From Clostridiales bacterium UBA7573 (GTDB taxonomy: Bacteria; Bacillota; Clostridia; Oscillospirales; CAG-272), in assembly GCA_002477905.1 (NCBI GenBank), contig DLLB01000031.1, positions 2,531 to 11,238 on the forward strand: a stretch of 8,708 nt of DNA, given 5' to 3'. Shown in pieces: positions 1 to 7,627 of the stretch. Below the pieces are notes generated by a model. The model saw nothing but the letters and a program-made list of their open reading frames with translations, was not told the origin of the DNA and searched no databases. Every line of letters begins with the position of its first letter. Position 1 is the stretch's first letter. The translations under genes and the position numbers were made by a program.

Positions 1-801
1 CAGGGCATGATGTTTGGCTATGCCTGTGATGAAACGCCGGAATTGATGCCGTTGCCGATCTCGCTTGCGCATAAGTTGGCAAAACAGCTTGCCAAGGTGC
101 GAAAAGATGGCACGTTGCCGTACCTGCGTCCGGATGGAAAAACGCAGGTCACAGTGGAATATGAAAACGATCGACCGGTAGCTGTGGATACGGTGGTCAT
201 TTCCACACAGCATGCACCGGAAGTTGCACTCAAACAAATTCGGGAAGATATGGTGCGTTATGTGATAGATCCGGTGATTCCTGCGGAGCTTCGCCCGGCA
301 CATATGAAGATTTTTGTCAATCCGACCGGACGTTTTGTGGTCGGTGGACCTTGCGGAGACAGCGGTCTGACCGGACGCAAAATCATTGTGGATACCTATG
401 GCGGGTATTCCCGTCATGGCGGCGGTGCCTTTTCCGGAAAAGATCCGACAAAGGTGGACCGCTCCGCGGCATATGCGGCGCGGTATATCGCGAAAAATGT
501 GGTAGCGGCAGGACTTGCACGGCGTTGTGAAATCCAACTTGCATACGCCATTGGCGTCGCACATCCGGTGTCGGTTATGGTGGAGACTTTTGGTACTGCA
601 ACAGTGGAGGAAGACGCTATTTCCGAGGCAATTATGCGTTTGGTGGATTTGCGCCCTGCGGCAATCATAGAACGCTTTCAGCTTCGCCGCCCGATTTATC
701 ATGCGCTTGCGGCATACGGACATATGGGCAGAGAAGACTTACATACGCCTTGGGAAAATCTTGACCTTTCTATCGAATTAGCAAAAGAATTTTTACGCTG
801 A
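1..801 (+). CDS. metK: S-adenosylmethionine synthetase (methionine adenosyltransferase), 5' end cut off by window
   Basis: The enzyme makes S-adenosylmethionine from methionine and ATP in the cytoplasm, supplying the methyl donor for reactions such as the RNA methylation encoded further along. The reading frame is open from base 1. The first visible residues, [11 protein letters not shown], match the family's GDQGLMFGYA motif, so about the first third of a protein of roughly 390 residues lies outside the window and the ATG at position 7 is not the true start. Conserved family stretches follow in order: [46 protein letters not shown], the glycine-rich [21 protein letters not shown] and a C-terminal [10 protein letters not shown]. 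No frame break is visible and the end matches the family's usual end. recD2 follows after 37 nt with no terminator between, so the two are probably cotranscribed. Identification is secure from these motifs. Confidence 0.97.
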   Translation, partial: QGMMFGYACDETPELMPLPISLAHKLAKQLAKVRKDGTLPYLRPDGKTQVTVEYENDRPVAVDTVVISTQHAPEVALKQIREDMVRYVIDPVIPAELRPAHMKIFVNPTGRFVVGGPCGDSGLTGRKIIVDTYGGYSRHGGGAFSGKDPTKVDRSAAYAARYIAKNVVAAGLARRCEIQLAYAIGVAHPVSVMVETFGTATVEEDAISEAIMRLVDLRPAAIIERFQLRRPIYHALAAYGHMGREDLHTPWENLDLSIELAKEFLR

Positions 802-838
802 AGCAGGGACGGAATTCCTTTGGAAGGGAGGAAGCACA

Positions 839-3100
839 TTGGCAGAAATAGAAGCACGCCCCGGACAATCCGAACTGGTCGCATTGGATGGTGTGGTAGA
901 GCATATCATTTATCATAATGAAGAAAACGGATATACGGTTTGCGAGTTGTCCTCTGCCGACCTTGCAGGGGATCCGAAACAGGAACATTTGATTACTGCA
1001 GTCGGAACCCTGCCATACATTGCTCCGGGTGAGATGATCCGCGCCATGGGGAGCTTCCTTGTGCATCCTTCCTTTGGAAAGCAGTTTAAAATTGAATATT
1101 ATGAAAAACAGCTCCCCGCAACTTCGGAGAGCATTCTAAAGTATCTTTCTTCCGGCATTTTACATGGGATCGGACCGAAAACCGCTCAGCGGATTGTCGG
1201 AATGTTCGGTGTCGATACCTTTGATGTGATCGAAAAAGAACCGGAAAAACTGGCGGAACTGCCCGGAATTTCTTATCAGAAGGCAATGGACATCAGCGAG
1301 GAATTTCAAAAGCAATTCGGCATGCGGAATGTCATGATGTTCTGTCGGGATTATTTCGGGCCTGCCACTTCGGTGCGCATTTATAAAAAGTGGGGCGTTG
1401 CCGCAGTAGACATCATCCGGCAGAATCCTTATCGCCTTTGCGATGAGTTCTATGGGATCGGTTTTGAACGTGCCGATCGGGTGGCAAAATCACTTGGAAT
1501 CGAATCCTATCGGGAACAACGCATGCAGGCGGCGATTAAATTTATCCTTTCGGAGAACGGCATTCGGAACGGGCATGTGTATTTGCCCAAAGACCGTCTG
1601 TTGGAAGGCGTATGCCAAATGCTTCGCGCCGAAAAGGAAGAAGCGGTATCCGCACTCAAGACGTTGATACAGAATGATGCGGTGAAATGCGCGAAGATTG
1701 GCTCCCGCACGGCAGTCTATCTCAAGCCGTATTTTGACGCGGAATTATGGATCGTCAAGAAACTGTTTCTGCTGGAAAAAACTTGCGAACAAATAGAAGT
1801 GCGGGATGCGGAACGGATCGTTTCCCAAATTGAAGCGGAAGAATCCATTACTTATGCAAAAATGCAGCGAAAGGCGATTCTGTCCGCAATCAACCATGGC
1901 GTGATGTTGTTGACTGGTGGGCCAGGTACCGGTAAAACCACCATTATCCGTGCAGTCGTGCGCATTTTTGAGCGACTCGGCTTGAAATATGTACTGGCGG
2001 CGCCGACCGGACGCGCGGCAAAGCGCATGTCCGAAGCCACACAGCAAGAGGCAAAGACGATCCATCGGTTACTTGAAATGTCCTACTCCGATGGGGAATA
2101 TCCAAAGTTTCAGCGGGACGAAAACAATCTTTTGGAAGAAAAAGTGGTGATTGTAGATGAATCTTCTATGATCGATACTTTGTTACTATGTGCCCTGTTG
2201 AAAGCCATGAAACCCGGCTCCCGATTGATTTTGATCGGGGACTCCGATCAGCTTCCGTCTGTCGGAGCGGGGAATGTTTTACACGATCTTTTGGAAAGCG
2301 ATTGCTTTTCTTCCGTGCGTTTGAAAGAAATTTTCCGGCAGGCAAGCGAAAGTTTAATTATTACCAACGCGCATGCGATCAATGCCGGCGAATATCCGAC
2401 GCTGACTGCCAAAGATAATGATTTCTTTTTTGTTCCGCGGCAATCGGAGGAGGAAATTGCATTGACCGTTGCCGATCTTTGCCTCAATCGCTTACCCAAA
2501 ACTTACGGCGAACAGATGCGACAGCAGATCCAAGTCATTGCTCCCTCCCGAAAAGGCGGAGCCGGAACGATTGCGTTGAATGCGTTGCTTCAAAAGTACT
2601 TAAACCCTGCCTCTCCCAATAAACGAGAGAAAAAGCACGGAGAGACGATTTTCCGGGAAGGGGATAAAGTCATGCAGATCCGGAATAATTATGATTTGCA
2701 GTGGAAACGAAACGGTTCGGACGGTTGCGGCGTGTTCAACGGAGACATCGGACGGATATTGGAAATTCTGCCTGCACAGGAATCCATGAAAATTGAGTTT
2801 GACGATCGTGTGGCGGAATATGATTTTTCCATGTTGGATGAGTTGGAGCACGCTTACGCGATTACAGTGCATAAAAGTCAGGGAAGTGAATATCCCATTG
2901 TGGTGATGCCGGTTTATCCGTTTACCGACCGTCTCTTGACAAGAAATCTTCTGTATACTGCCGTTACCCGTGCGCAACGAATGGTTGTCTTGGTGGGACA
3001 GGCAAGCGTTGTCGGTTCTATGGTGCAAAATCACCGGCAAACCAAACGCTATACCGGTCTGTGCCCATTCTTGCAGAAGATGATGGATGAAGCAGGATGA
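839..3100 (+). CDS. recD2: ATP-dependent DNA helicase RecD2 (SF1B, RecD-like, YrrC family)
   Basis: A 5'-3' DNA helicase of the RecD2 type, which works without RecBC and is linked in other bacteria to DNA repair and replication fork maintenance. The start is the TTG at 839, chosen because GGGAGG (826-831) lies 7 nt upstream and no ATG fits. The 753 residues match family length. Residues about 15-95 form the N-terminal domain. Two helix-hairpin-helix-like stretches follow, at about 117 (ILHGIGPKTAQRIV) and about 140 (LAELPGISYQKAMDI). The helicase core has Walker A GGPGTGKTT (Lys366), Walker B VVIVDESS (Asp440-Glu441), motif III LILIGDSDQLPSVG, YAITVHKSQGSE (674-684) and LYTAVTRAQ (Arg711). 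All key ATPase residues are present, so it should be active. It follows metK and its stop overlaps the comF start (ATGA), which suggests translational coupling. RecD of RecBCD is unlikely because the long N-terminal extension is typical of RecD2. Confidence 0.96.
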   Translation: MAEIEARPGQSELVALDGVVEHIIYHNEENGYTVCELSSADLAGDPKQEHLITAVGTLPYIAPGEMIRAMGSFLVHPSFGKQFKIEYYEKQLPATSESILKYLSSGILHGIGPKTAQRIVGMFGVDTFDVIEKEPEKLAELPGISYQKAMDISEEFQKQFGMRNVMMFCRDYFGPATSVRIYKKWGVAAVDIIRQNPYRLCDEFYGIGFERADRVAKSLGIESYREQRMQAAIKFILSENGIRNGHVYLPKDRLLEGVCQMLRAEKEEAVSALKTLIQNDAVKCAKIGSRTAVYLKPYFDAELWIVKKLFLLEKTCEQIEVRDAERIVSQIEAEESITYAKMQRKAILSAINHGVMLLTGGPGTGKTTIIRAVVRIFERLGLKYVLAAPTGRAAKRMSEATQQEAKTIHRLLEMSYSDGEYPKFQRDENNLLEEKVVIVDESSMIDTLLLCALLKAMKPGSRLILIGDSDQLPSVGAGNVLHDLLESDCFSSVRLKEIFRQASESLIITNAHAINAGEYPTLTAKDNDFFFVPRQSEEEIALTVADLCLNRLPKTYGEQMRQQIQVIAPSRKGGAGTIALNALLQKYLNPASPNKREKKHGETIFREGDKVMQIRNNYDLQWKRNGSDGCGVFNGDIGRILEILPAQESMKIEFDDRVAEYDFSMLDELEHAYAITVHKSQGSEYPIVVMPVYPFTDRLLTRNLLYTAVTRAQRMVVLVGQASVVGSMVQNHRQTKRYTGLCPFLQKMMDEAG

Positions 3101-3840
3101 AAAAGAAACGACAAACGGCGCGCTTTTTTCGACAACTCGGCACCTTGTTTTTGGATCTGATCGCGCCGCCGACCTGTTTGCATTGCGGCATGGGTATTTC
3201 CGATGGCGTTTTCTGTGCCACCTGTCGGACAAAATGGGAAACGGAGAAACAAATGCCGTGCCGACGTTGTCACTTTCCGCAAAGCCGATGTCAGTGTATG
3301 CCGTCGTTTTTGCAGACGACGTTTTCCGGTATGTTCCATCTTGCAACCTATCAGGCGGGAACGCAAAGCCTTTGTAAACAACTGATTCTGACGGCAAAGG
3401 AACAGATGTCGGAACGACTGCTTGCATTTCTTGCCACAGAGATGGTTACGCGTGTCGCGGAAAGCGGGATTTTCCCCGATCTTGTGACATATGCGCCACG
3501 CAGCCGCCGTGCCAGACGCATGGTGGGATACGATCAGTCCGCACGTCTTGCCAAGCGCGTCGCGCAACTGTTAGAAGTTCCATTTGCTCCGACGATCCTG
3601 CGGCGCGGCGGCGGTGCTCCGCAAAAATCGCTCACTGCGTCCGAGCGGATGCTGTCAGCTGCGGTCCATGAACAGATCAATCCCAAGCAAGTGCAGGCGA
3701 TCCAAGGGAAAACGGTGCTGTTGCTTGACGACGTGCTGACCACCGGCGCAACACTCGGAACCTGCGGTGTGTTGCTTCTTGCAAACGGCGCTCTGCGGGT
3801 TTACGGAATCACAATCGGAAAAACGGAAACCGACGGATAA
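3097..3840 (+). CDS. comF: ComF family protein (zinc-finger plus phosphoribosyltransferase domain)
   Basis: A member of the ComF/ComFC/GntX family. Relatives are needed for natural DNA uptake in competent bacteria, but many carriers are not known to be competent and the biochemical role is poorly defined. The 247 residues fit family length. The N-terminus holds a cysteine cluster that probably binds zinc: CLHC (27, 30), CATC (40, 43), CRRC (55, 58) and CQC (65, 67). The C-terminal half is a type I phosphoribosyltransferase fold with the PRPP-binding loop VLLLDDVLTTGAT (207-219, Asp211-Asp212). The APRSRRARRMVGYDQS segment before it is typical of ComF. The ATG overlaps the recD2 stop as ATGA, so translation is probably coupled. 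No comFA helicase gene is in the window, so a competence role cannot be inferred here. The DNA-related neighbour recD2 fits a role in DNA handling, but that is only inference. Confidence 0.93.
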   Translation: MKKKRQTARFFRQLGTLFLDLIAPPTCLHCGMGISDGVFCATCRTKWETEKQMPCRRCHFPQSRCQCMPSFLQTTFSGMFHLATYQAGTQSLCKQLILTAKEQMSERLLAFLATEMVTRVAESGIFPDLVTYAPRSRRARRMVGYDQSARLAKRVAQLLEVPFAPTILRRGGGAPQKSLTASERMLSAAVHEQINPKQVQAIQGKTVLLLDDVLTTGATLGTCGVLLLANGALRVYGITIGKTETDG

Positions 3841-3888
3841 ACAGAATCTAAGAATCTATTATTTTCCATCTTAAAGGAGGAATTATTT

Positions 3889-4794
3889 ATGACACTGGTA
3901 ATTATGGCAGCAGGTATGGGGAGCCGTTTTGGCGGACTCAAACAGGTGGAGCCGGTCGGCGAAAACGGAGAAGTCATTCTCGACTATTCCGTGTATGATG
4001 CTATTCGTGCCGGATTCGACCATGTGGTATTTATCATCAAGAAAGAAATTGATGCAATCTTTCGGGAAAAAGTCGGAGATCGCCTTGCCAAGCAGATAAA
4101 GGTCGATTATGCGTATCAGGAGGTTGCGGATGTTCCTGCCGGTGTGGTGATCCCGCCGGAACGGAAAAAACCGTGGGGAACTGCGCACGCATTGTATTGC
4201 GCGCGGCACTTGGTGCAGGATGCTTTTCTGGTCATCAACGCAGATGATTTTTACGGAAAAGAGAGCTTCGCGCTGGTGCATGATTTTCTTGCACAACCTC
4301 ATGGCGGTGCCAAAGAAGCCTATTGCATGGCAGGCTATCGTCTGCACAATACATTGACGGAAAACGGAACAGTTTCCCGCGGACAGTGTGAAACAGATGC
4401 AAACGGCTATCTGACCAATGTTACAGAGCGCACGAAAATCGAACGCAAACCGGATGGAACGATCGCCTATGCGGAGGGAGATCAATGGATTCCCCTGCCG
4501 GACGATACCATCGTGTCGATGAATTTCTGGGGCTTCACACCCAAGATCTTTGAGCGGTTGGAAAGCGGAATGCAGACGTTTTTTGCGGAAAATGCGGCTG
4601 ATCTGACCAAATGTGAGTATTATCTGCCGACTTTGGTGAAAGAATCCATGGCAGACGGATTGTGTGATGTCAAAGTGCTTCCCACCGCGGCAAAATGGTA
4701 TGGAATTACCTATGCGGCAGATAAAGCGACTGTCACCTCTGCGATTGCCGCCATGCATCATAATGGGACTTATCCCGCGAAACTCTGGAATTGA
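3889..4794 (+). CDS. Sugar-phosphate nucleotidyltransferase family protein
   Basis: Probably transfers a nucleotidyl group from an NTP to a sugar 1-phosphate to make an activated sugar for glycan or polysaccharide synthesis. The actual sugar and nucleotide cannot be read from the sequence. The 301-residue protein opens with the nucleotide-binding signature VIMAAGMGSRFGGLKQ (4-19, GxGxR type, Lys18). WGTAHA (96-101) and LVINADDFYG (114-123) follow, where Asp119/Asp120 are the likely metal ligands. The start is secure: AAAGGAGG (3873-3880) sits 8 nt before the ATG. The gene begins 48 nt after comF, with no obvious terminator or strong promoter in the gap, so it may be the last gene of the metK unit. 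A strong hairpin follows at 4819. No sugar kinase or glycosyltransferase lies nearby, so its pathway is not revealed by context. An uncharacterised acceptor such as phosphocholine cannot be excluded, since related folds use it. Confidence 0.88.
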   Translation: MTLVIMAAGMGSRFGGLKQVEPVGENGEVILDYSVYDAIRAGFDHVVFIIKKEIDAIFREKVGDRLAKQIKVDYAYQEVADVPAGVVIPPERKKPWGTAHALYCARHLVQDAFLVINADDFYGKESFALVHDFLAQPHGGAKEAYCMAGYRLHNTLTENGTVSRGQCETDANGYLTNVTERTKIERKPDGTIAYAEGDQWIPLPDDTIVSMNFWGFTPKIFERLESGMQTFFAENAADLTKCEYYLPTLVKESMADGLCDVKVLPTAAKWYGITYAADKATVTSAIAAMHHNGTYPAKLWN

Positions 4795-4818
4795 ATCGGT
4801 CTTTTTCTACGGGATCGT

Positions 4819-4860
4819 AAAGAACCGTACCGCAAAACGCGGTACGGTTCTTTCCTGTTT
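4819..4860 (+). terminator. Intrinsic terminator between convergent genes
   Basis: A perfect 15-bp inverted repeat (arms 4819-4833 and 4839-4853, loop AAAAC, core GAACCGTACCGC) starts 24 nt after the nucleotidyltransferase stop. On the plus strand the arm ends in TTCTTT and is followed by CCTG and a T-run, so it should end the metK-to-nucleotidyltransferase unit. It also lies 8 nt beyond the sigG stop codon on the other strand. Read leftward, only UUU and then mixed sequence follows, so termination for sigG may be weaker. Confidence 0.88.
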
Positions 4861-4861
4861 T

Positions 4862-5656
4862 TTAAAGATTTTTACGAATGCGCGCGAGTGCGCCCTTTTC
4901 CAACCTGGATACCTGCGCTTGCGAAATACCGATCTCCGCCGCGATCTCCATTTGCGTTTTTCCGCGGAAAAAACGCATTTGAATAATGGTTTTTTCCCGT
5001 TCTCCCAAAGATTTCATTGCCTCTCTTAAAGCGATGTCCTCTACCCATGCGTCGTCATTGCTTTCCGGATCACGGATCTGATCCATCACATACACTGTAT
5101 CCGCGCCGCTGTTGTCGTGAAAGACCGGTTCAAACAAAGATACCGGCTCGACAATGGCTTCCAAAGCGGTTACAACGTCCTCCTTGGAGTAGTGCTCTCC
5201 ATGCGCATCCAAATACTGTACCAGTTCCTCCACCGTGATCTCCCGCCCGTATTGTTTGGATAAAAGATCTTTTGCCTGTAACGCTTTATAAGCAAGATCC
5301 CGGATAGAACGACTGACGCGAATGGCGTTGTTGTCTCTTAAATACCGCCGCACTTCGCCAATAATCATCGGAACCGCGTAGGTGGAGAATTTGACATCCA
5401 GATCGGTATTGAAATTGTCGATGGCTTTCATCAAACCGATACATCCGACCTGGAACAGATCGTCGGAATTTTCCCCGCGACCGGAAAAGCGCTGAATCAC
5501 GCTGAGGACCAACCGCAGATTCCCGTCAATGAGCGCATTTCTTGCTTCCTTGTCGCCTGCCCGCACCTTCAGAAGTAATGCGCGTTTTTCCTCATCGCTC
5601 AGCGTTTTCAGCTTGGAGGTATTTATCCCGCAGATCTCGACCTTTTGATAGTACAT
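4862..5656 (-). CDS. sigG: RNA polymerase sporulation sigma factor G
   Basis: The late forespore-specific sigma factor of endospore formation. It directs RNA polymerase to genes for spore DNA protection, germination and late forespore maturation. The 264 residues compare with 260 in Bacillus subtilis. The N-terminal KVEICGINTSKL is the sigma-G hallmark and matches B. subtilis KVEICGVDTSKL. Region 2 follows, with GNLRLVLSVIQRF (45-57), DDLFQVGCIGLMKAIDNF (65-82) and KFSTYAVPMIIGEVRRYLRD (89-108). The PVSLFEP segment is at 171-177. Region 4.2 has the helix-turn-helix TQMEIAAEIGISQAQVSRLE (234-253). Asn46 in GNLRLV corresponds to the asparagine reported to separate sigma-G (Asn) from sigma-F (Glu) for binding of the anti-sigma factor CsfB/Gin. 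The start at 5656 is preceded by AAAGGCGGGA. A sigma-F-like promoter lies upstream. Unlike in Bacillus, spoIIGA and sigE are not adjacent: the upstream neighbour is a divergent rRNA methyltransferase. Confidence 0.97.
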   Translation of the reverse strand: MYYQKVEICGINTSKLKTLSDEEKRALLLKVRAGDKEARNALIDGNLRLVLSVIQRFSGRGENSDDLFQVGCIGLMKAIDNFNTDLDVKFSTYAVPMIIGEVRRYLRDNNAIRVSRSIRDLAYKALQAKDLLSKQYGREITVEELVQYLDAHGEHYSKEDVVTALEAIVEPVSLFEPVFHDNSGADTVYVMDQIRDPESNDDAWVEDIALREAMKSLGEREKTIIQMRFFRGKTQMEIAAEIGISQAQVSRLEKGALARIRKNL

Positions 5657-5688
5657 CCGATCCCGCCTTTGTTTTCTTTACTGTTCTC

Positions 5689-5718
5689 AGTATTGCCGAA
5701 AGGAGGGCTTGCTTATAC
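5689..5718 (-). promoter_or_regulatory. Putative sigma-F-type promoter of sigG
   Basis: Read on the minus strand, GTATA (5718-5714) is followed after 16 nt by GGCAATACT (5697-5689). These match the forespore sigma-F consensus known from B. subtilis, GYATA at -35 and GGnnAnAnT at -10, at every defined position and with normal spacing. Transcription would start near 5682, giving a leader of about 26 nt with a ribosome site (AAAGGCGGGA, 5670-5661). Known biology agrees, because sigG is under sigma-F control in Bacillus. The match is by eye and the motif is short. Confidence 0.68.
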
Positions 5719-5794
5719 AGGGAAAACATGGAACTCAAAAAAGGGAAAAGGGGGACCTGTGGGTTCTGCAAAATGGGAAAATGAATGAAACCGC

Positions 5795-5823
5795 TTGCAA
5801 TTTCTTCGCTTTTGTGGTATTCT
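5795..5823 (+). promoter_or_regulatory. Probable sigma-A promoter of the RsmF-type gene
   Basis: TTGCAA (5795-5800) and TATTCT (5818-5823) are separated by 17 nt, a good match to the housekeeping TTGACA/TATAAT consensus. Transcription would start near 5830, about 28 nt before the ATG at 5858, leaving room for the strong ribosome site GGAGG (5848-5852). Confidence 0.62.
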
Positions 5824-5857
5824 TAGATGAAACCAGAGCATCTTTACGGAGGATTTT

Positions 5858-7243
5858 ATGGAACTGCCGCTTCCTTTTGTTACACGCATGCAAACCTTGC
5901 TGGACACATCCTATCCCGCATTCGCATCTGCACTCTCCCAACCGCCGGTGCGCGCTCTGCGCGTGAATACCGCTAAAATTTCTGTAGCGGATTTTCAGAA
6001 AATTTGTCCATTCCCGCTTACGCCGCTTCCGTTTACAACGGACGGCTTCTTGTGCGAAGTGGAAAAGGTCGGCGCGCTTCCCGCGCATCATGCCGGGATG
6101 TTTTATATGCAGGATCCGTCGGCAATGGCGACTGTTTGCGCTTGCCCGCCAAAGCCGGGTGCGACGGTACTGGATCTTTGTGCCGCTCCCGGCGGGAAAT
6201 CCACCCAGCTCGCCGCATTGGTCGGGGAACGCGGGTTTGTACTGTCCAATGAGTATCACGCCGGTCGTTGCCGCATTTTAGCCGGTAATCTGGAACGGAT
6301 GGGGTGCACCAACACGGCGGTGACCAACACCGACGCCGCGCATCTTGCGGCATGGTATCCCGAAACATTTGATTATGTTCTGGTGGACGCCCCCTGTTCC
6401 GGCGAGGGCATGTTCCGGAAATACCCCCAAGCATGCACGGAATGGTCGGAAGAAAATGTACGGATGTGTGCAACACGGCAGGCACAGATTCTCGCAGATG
6501 CCGCGAAAACCGTGAAGGCCGGCGGCTATTTGATCTATTCCACCTGCACATTTGCGGTGGAGGAGGATGAGGCGCAGGTGGACGCGTTTCTGCATGCGCA
6601 TCCGGATTTTATTCTGCGTCCTGTCACGGACGCAGTGCGGAGCCATACTGCAGATGGGATTGCCTTGCCCGGTCCGCATGCGCAGGCACTTTTGCAAACG
6701 CGGCGGTTCTATCCGCATCTTTGCGCCGGAGAAGGGCAATTTATCGCGGTTCTGCAACGGACGGGGGAAGCGGGAGACGGGGAAAACCCTCATGCAAGCA
6801 GAAAAGACGCGCTGGAAAAGCCGGATCGTGGCACCGTAGGGCTGTTACAATCCTTTTTGCAGGATCTGTTTTCGGAATCCATTGCAATGGAACCGTTTTG
6901 CCTTGCAGAGCGTCTTTTTCTGTTACCCTCGCACCGGCTTCCGCTTCCCGCAAAGGAAACGATGGCGGCTGGTGTTCCGCTCGGCATCTTGCAAAAAGGG
7001 CGGATCGTGCCGCATCATGCGCTATATATGGCATTCGGCAGGCAAATGCGCCGACAAATAGAGCTTTCGGCGCAAGAACCGCTTTTGCTTGCTTATCTGC
7101 GGGGGGAAGAAATTCCGGCGCCGGGCGCCGCCGATGGATATACGGCGGTCTTATATCACGGTGTGCCGTTGGGAGGCGGAAAAGTCAGCGGCGGCCGGCT
7201 CAAAAATCACTATCCAAAAGGGTTGCGGTTGCTTAAAAACTGA
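5858..7243 (+). CDS. rsmF: RsmF/RsmB (NOL1/NOP2/Sun) family RNA m5C methyltransferase with C-terminal PUA-like domain
   Basis: A SAM-dependent enzyme that methylates carbon 5 of a cytosine in RNA, most likely 16S rRNA. The exact target cannot be read from sequence. The start is secured by GGAGG (5848-5852) 5 nt before the ATG. Residues about 1-95 form the N-terminal RNA-recognition part, including VRALRVNT and the family's GMFYMQDPSAM. The Rossmann methyltransferase core has SAM motif VLDLCAAPGGKSTQLA (104-119), motif IV VDAPCSGEGMFRK (Cys180) and motif VI YSTCTF (Cys230). The two cysteines are the usual pair in this family: the motif VI cysteine attacks the base and the motif IV cysteine helps release the product. 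The C-terminus carries LGGGKVSGGRLKNHYPKG, typical of the PUA-like tail of RsmF-type proteins. The 461 residues compare with about 480 for E. coli RsmF, and this tail argues for RsmF over RsmB. It is divergent from sigG and appears to be a single-gene unit. Confidence 0.92.
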   Translation: MELPLPFVTRMQTLLDTSYPAFASALSQPPVRALRVNTAKISVADFQKICPFPLTPLPFTTDGFLCEVEKVGALPAHHAGMFYMQDPSAMATVCACPPKPGATVLDLCAAPGGKSTQLAALVGERGFVLSNEYHAGRCRILAGNLERMGCTNTAVTNTDAAHLAAWYPETFDYVLVDAPCSGEGMFRKYPQACTEWSEENVRMCATRQAQILADAAKTVKAGGYLIYSTCTFAVEEDEAQVDAFLHAHPDFILRPVTDAVRSHTADGIALPGPHAQALLQTRRFYPHLCAGEGQFIAVLQRTGEAGDGENPHASRKDALEKPDRGTVGLLQSFLQDLFSESIAMEPFCLAERLFLLPSHRLPLPAKETMAAGVPLGILQKGRIVPHHALYMAFGRQMRRQIELSAQEPLLLAYLRGEEIPAPGAADGYTAVLYHGVPLGGGKVSGGRLKNHYPKGLRLLKN

Positions 7244-7282
7244 TACGATTTCAAAAAAAATTGACTTTTTTCAAAAAAACTC

Positions 7283-7311
7283 TTGACAAATTCCGACGCC
7301 TATGCTATAAT
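7283..7311 (+). promoter_or_regulatory. Full-consensus sigma-A promoter of tRNA-Thr
   Basis: TTGACA (7283-7288), a 17-nt spacer and TATAAT (7306-7311) match the consensus at all twelve positions. TGC just before the -10 box gives an extended -10 element. A- and T-tracts immediately upstream (about 7252-7279) could act as an UP element. Transcription should start near 7318, about 7 nt before the tRNA. This is the strength expected for a stable RNA gene. Confidence 0.95.
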
Positions 7312-7324
7312 ACATAAGCTGTTT

Positions 7325-7400
7325 GCTGCTATGGCTCAGTTGGTAGAGCACATCCTTGGTAAGGATGAGGTCATCAGTTCGACTCTGATTAGCAGCTCCA
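7325..7400 (+). tRNA. tRNA-Thr (anticodon GGT)
   Basis: A complete 76-nt cloverleaf. The acceptor stem is GCTGCTA paired with TAGCAGC. The D arm is GCTC/GAGC around AGTTGGTA. The anticodon stem is CATCC/GGATG with loop TTGGTAA and anticodon GGT at 7358-7360. The variable loop is short, and the T arm is ATCAG-TTCGACT-CTGAT. The discriminator is T and the CCA end is encoded (7398-7400). It reads the threonine codons ACC and ACT. All stems pair fully, so it should be functional. It has its own promoter and terminator and is a single-tRNA unit. Confidence 0.98.
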
Positions 7401-7410
7401 GCCGAAAAAA

Positions 7411-7444
7411 GTCCTGCCGCAATCGCGGTGGGATTTTTGTTTTT
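7411..7444 (+). terminator. Intrinsic terminator of tRNA-Thr
   Basis: The stem TCCTGCCGC (7412-7420) pairs with GCGGTGGGA (7425-7433) around the loop AATC, with two G-U wobbles. It is followed by TTTTTGTTTTT. An A-run at 7405-7410 before the stem can pair with the T-run and extend it. The stem begins 11 nt after the CCA end. Confidence 0.9.
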
Positions 7445-7448
7445 GCAT

Positions 7449-7527
7449 AAAAACAGCGTTTTTGAAAAACAGGAATGCCGTTTTCGGTAAGCGCATATAC
7501 TTTGGATGTGAAAAAATCTGTTTTTGC
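7449..7527. repeat. AT-rich spacer with short palindromes
   Basis: Two overlapping palindromes, AAAAAC-AGC-GTTTTT (7449-7463) and GTTTTT-G-AAAAAC (7458-7470), are followed by ATGCCGTTTTCG (7475-7486). The latter is an inverted copy of the CGAAAAAACGGCAT seen at 7553. CTGTTTTT (7519-7526) is the complement of the earlier AAAAACAG. I see no convincing protein gene on either strand here. The function is unknown; it could be decayed terminator sequence or chance in low-complexity DNA. Confidence 0.45.
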
Positions 7528-7543
7528 ACGGCGACTTTTGGAG

Positions 7544-7627
7544 AAAAAATGACGAAAAAACGGCATCCGTTCCCCAAAGTGCGGCAAAAAATGACGAAAA
7601 ACGGATTTCTTTACCCCACAAAGGCAG
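7544..7627. repeat. Two-copy imperfect tandem repeat, 42-nt period
   Basis: AAAAAATGACGAAAAA occurs at 7544-7559 and again, identical over 16 nt, at 7586-7601. The similarity continues more loosely through ACGG, CCCC and CAAAG in both units, with small shifts. The first unit also has a short hairpin, AACGG-CAT-CCGTT (7559-7571). The repeat sits between the tRNA terminator and the acp promoter and is not part of any recognised gene. A recent duplication followed by divergence is the simplest explanation. Confidence 0.7.

Noticed and set aside
2600..3427. 275-codon minus-strand frame opposite recD2 and comF
   Set aside because: It is fully covered by two well-supported genes on the other strand and has no recognisable domain or ribosome site.
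3841..3888. Separate promoter or terminator between comF and the nucleotidyltransferase
   Set aside because: Only a short direct repeat (AGAATCTAAGAATCT) and a strong ribosome site are visible, with no hairpin and no paired -35 and -10 boxes.
3883..4761. 292-codon minus-strand frame opposite the nucleotidyltransferase
   Set aside because: It is a shadow of a clear plus-strand gene with family motifs; its composition is that of an antisense translation.
5709..5966. 85-codon plus-strand frame from TTG at 5709, and a small frame MELKKGKRGTCGFCKMGK at 5728-5784, near an AAGGAGGG sequence
   Set aside because: The AAGGAGGG lies in the spacer of the minus-strand sigG promoter and is badly spaced for either start. 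The long frame overlaps the rRNA methyltransferase gene, and the short one has no support beyond a CxxC.
7244..7282. Possible terminator after the rRNA methyltransferase gene
   Set aside because: A- and T-tracts can pair weakly (A8-TTGAC-T6) but there is no GC stem. They are better explained as upstream element of the tRNA promoter.
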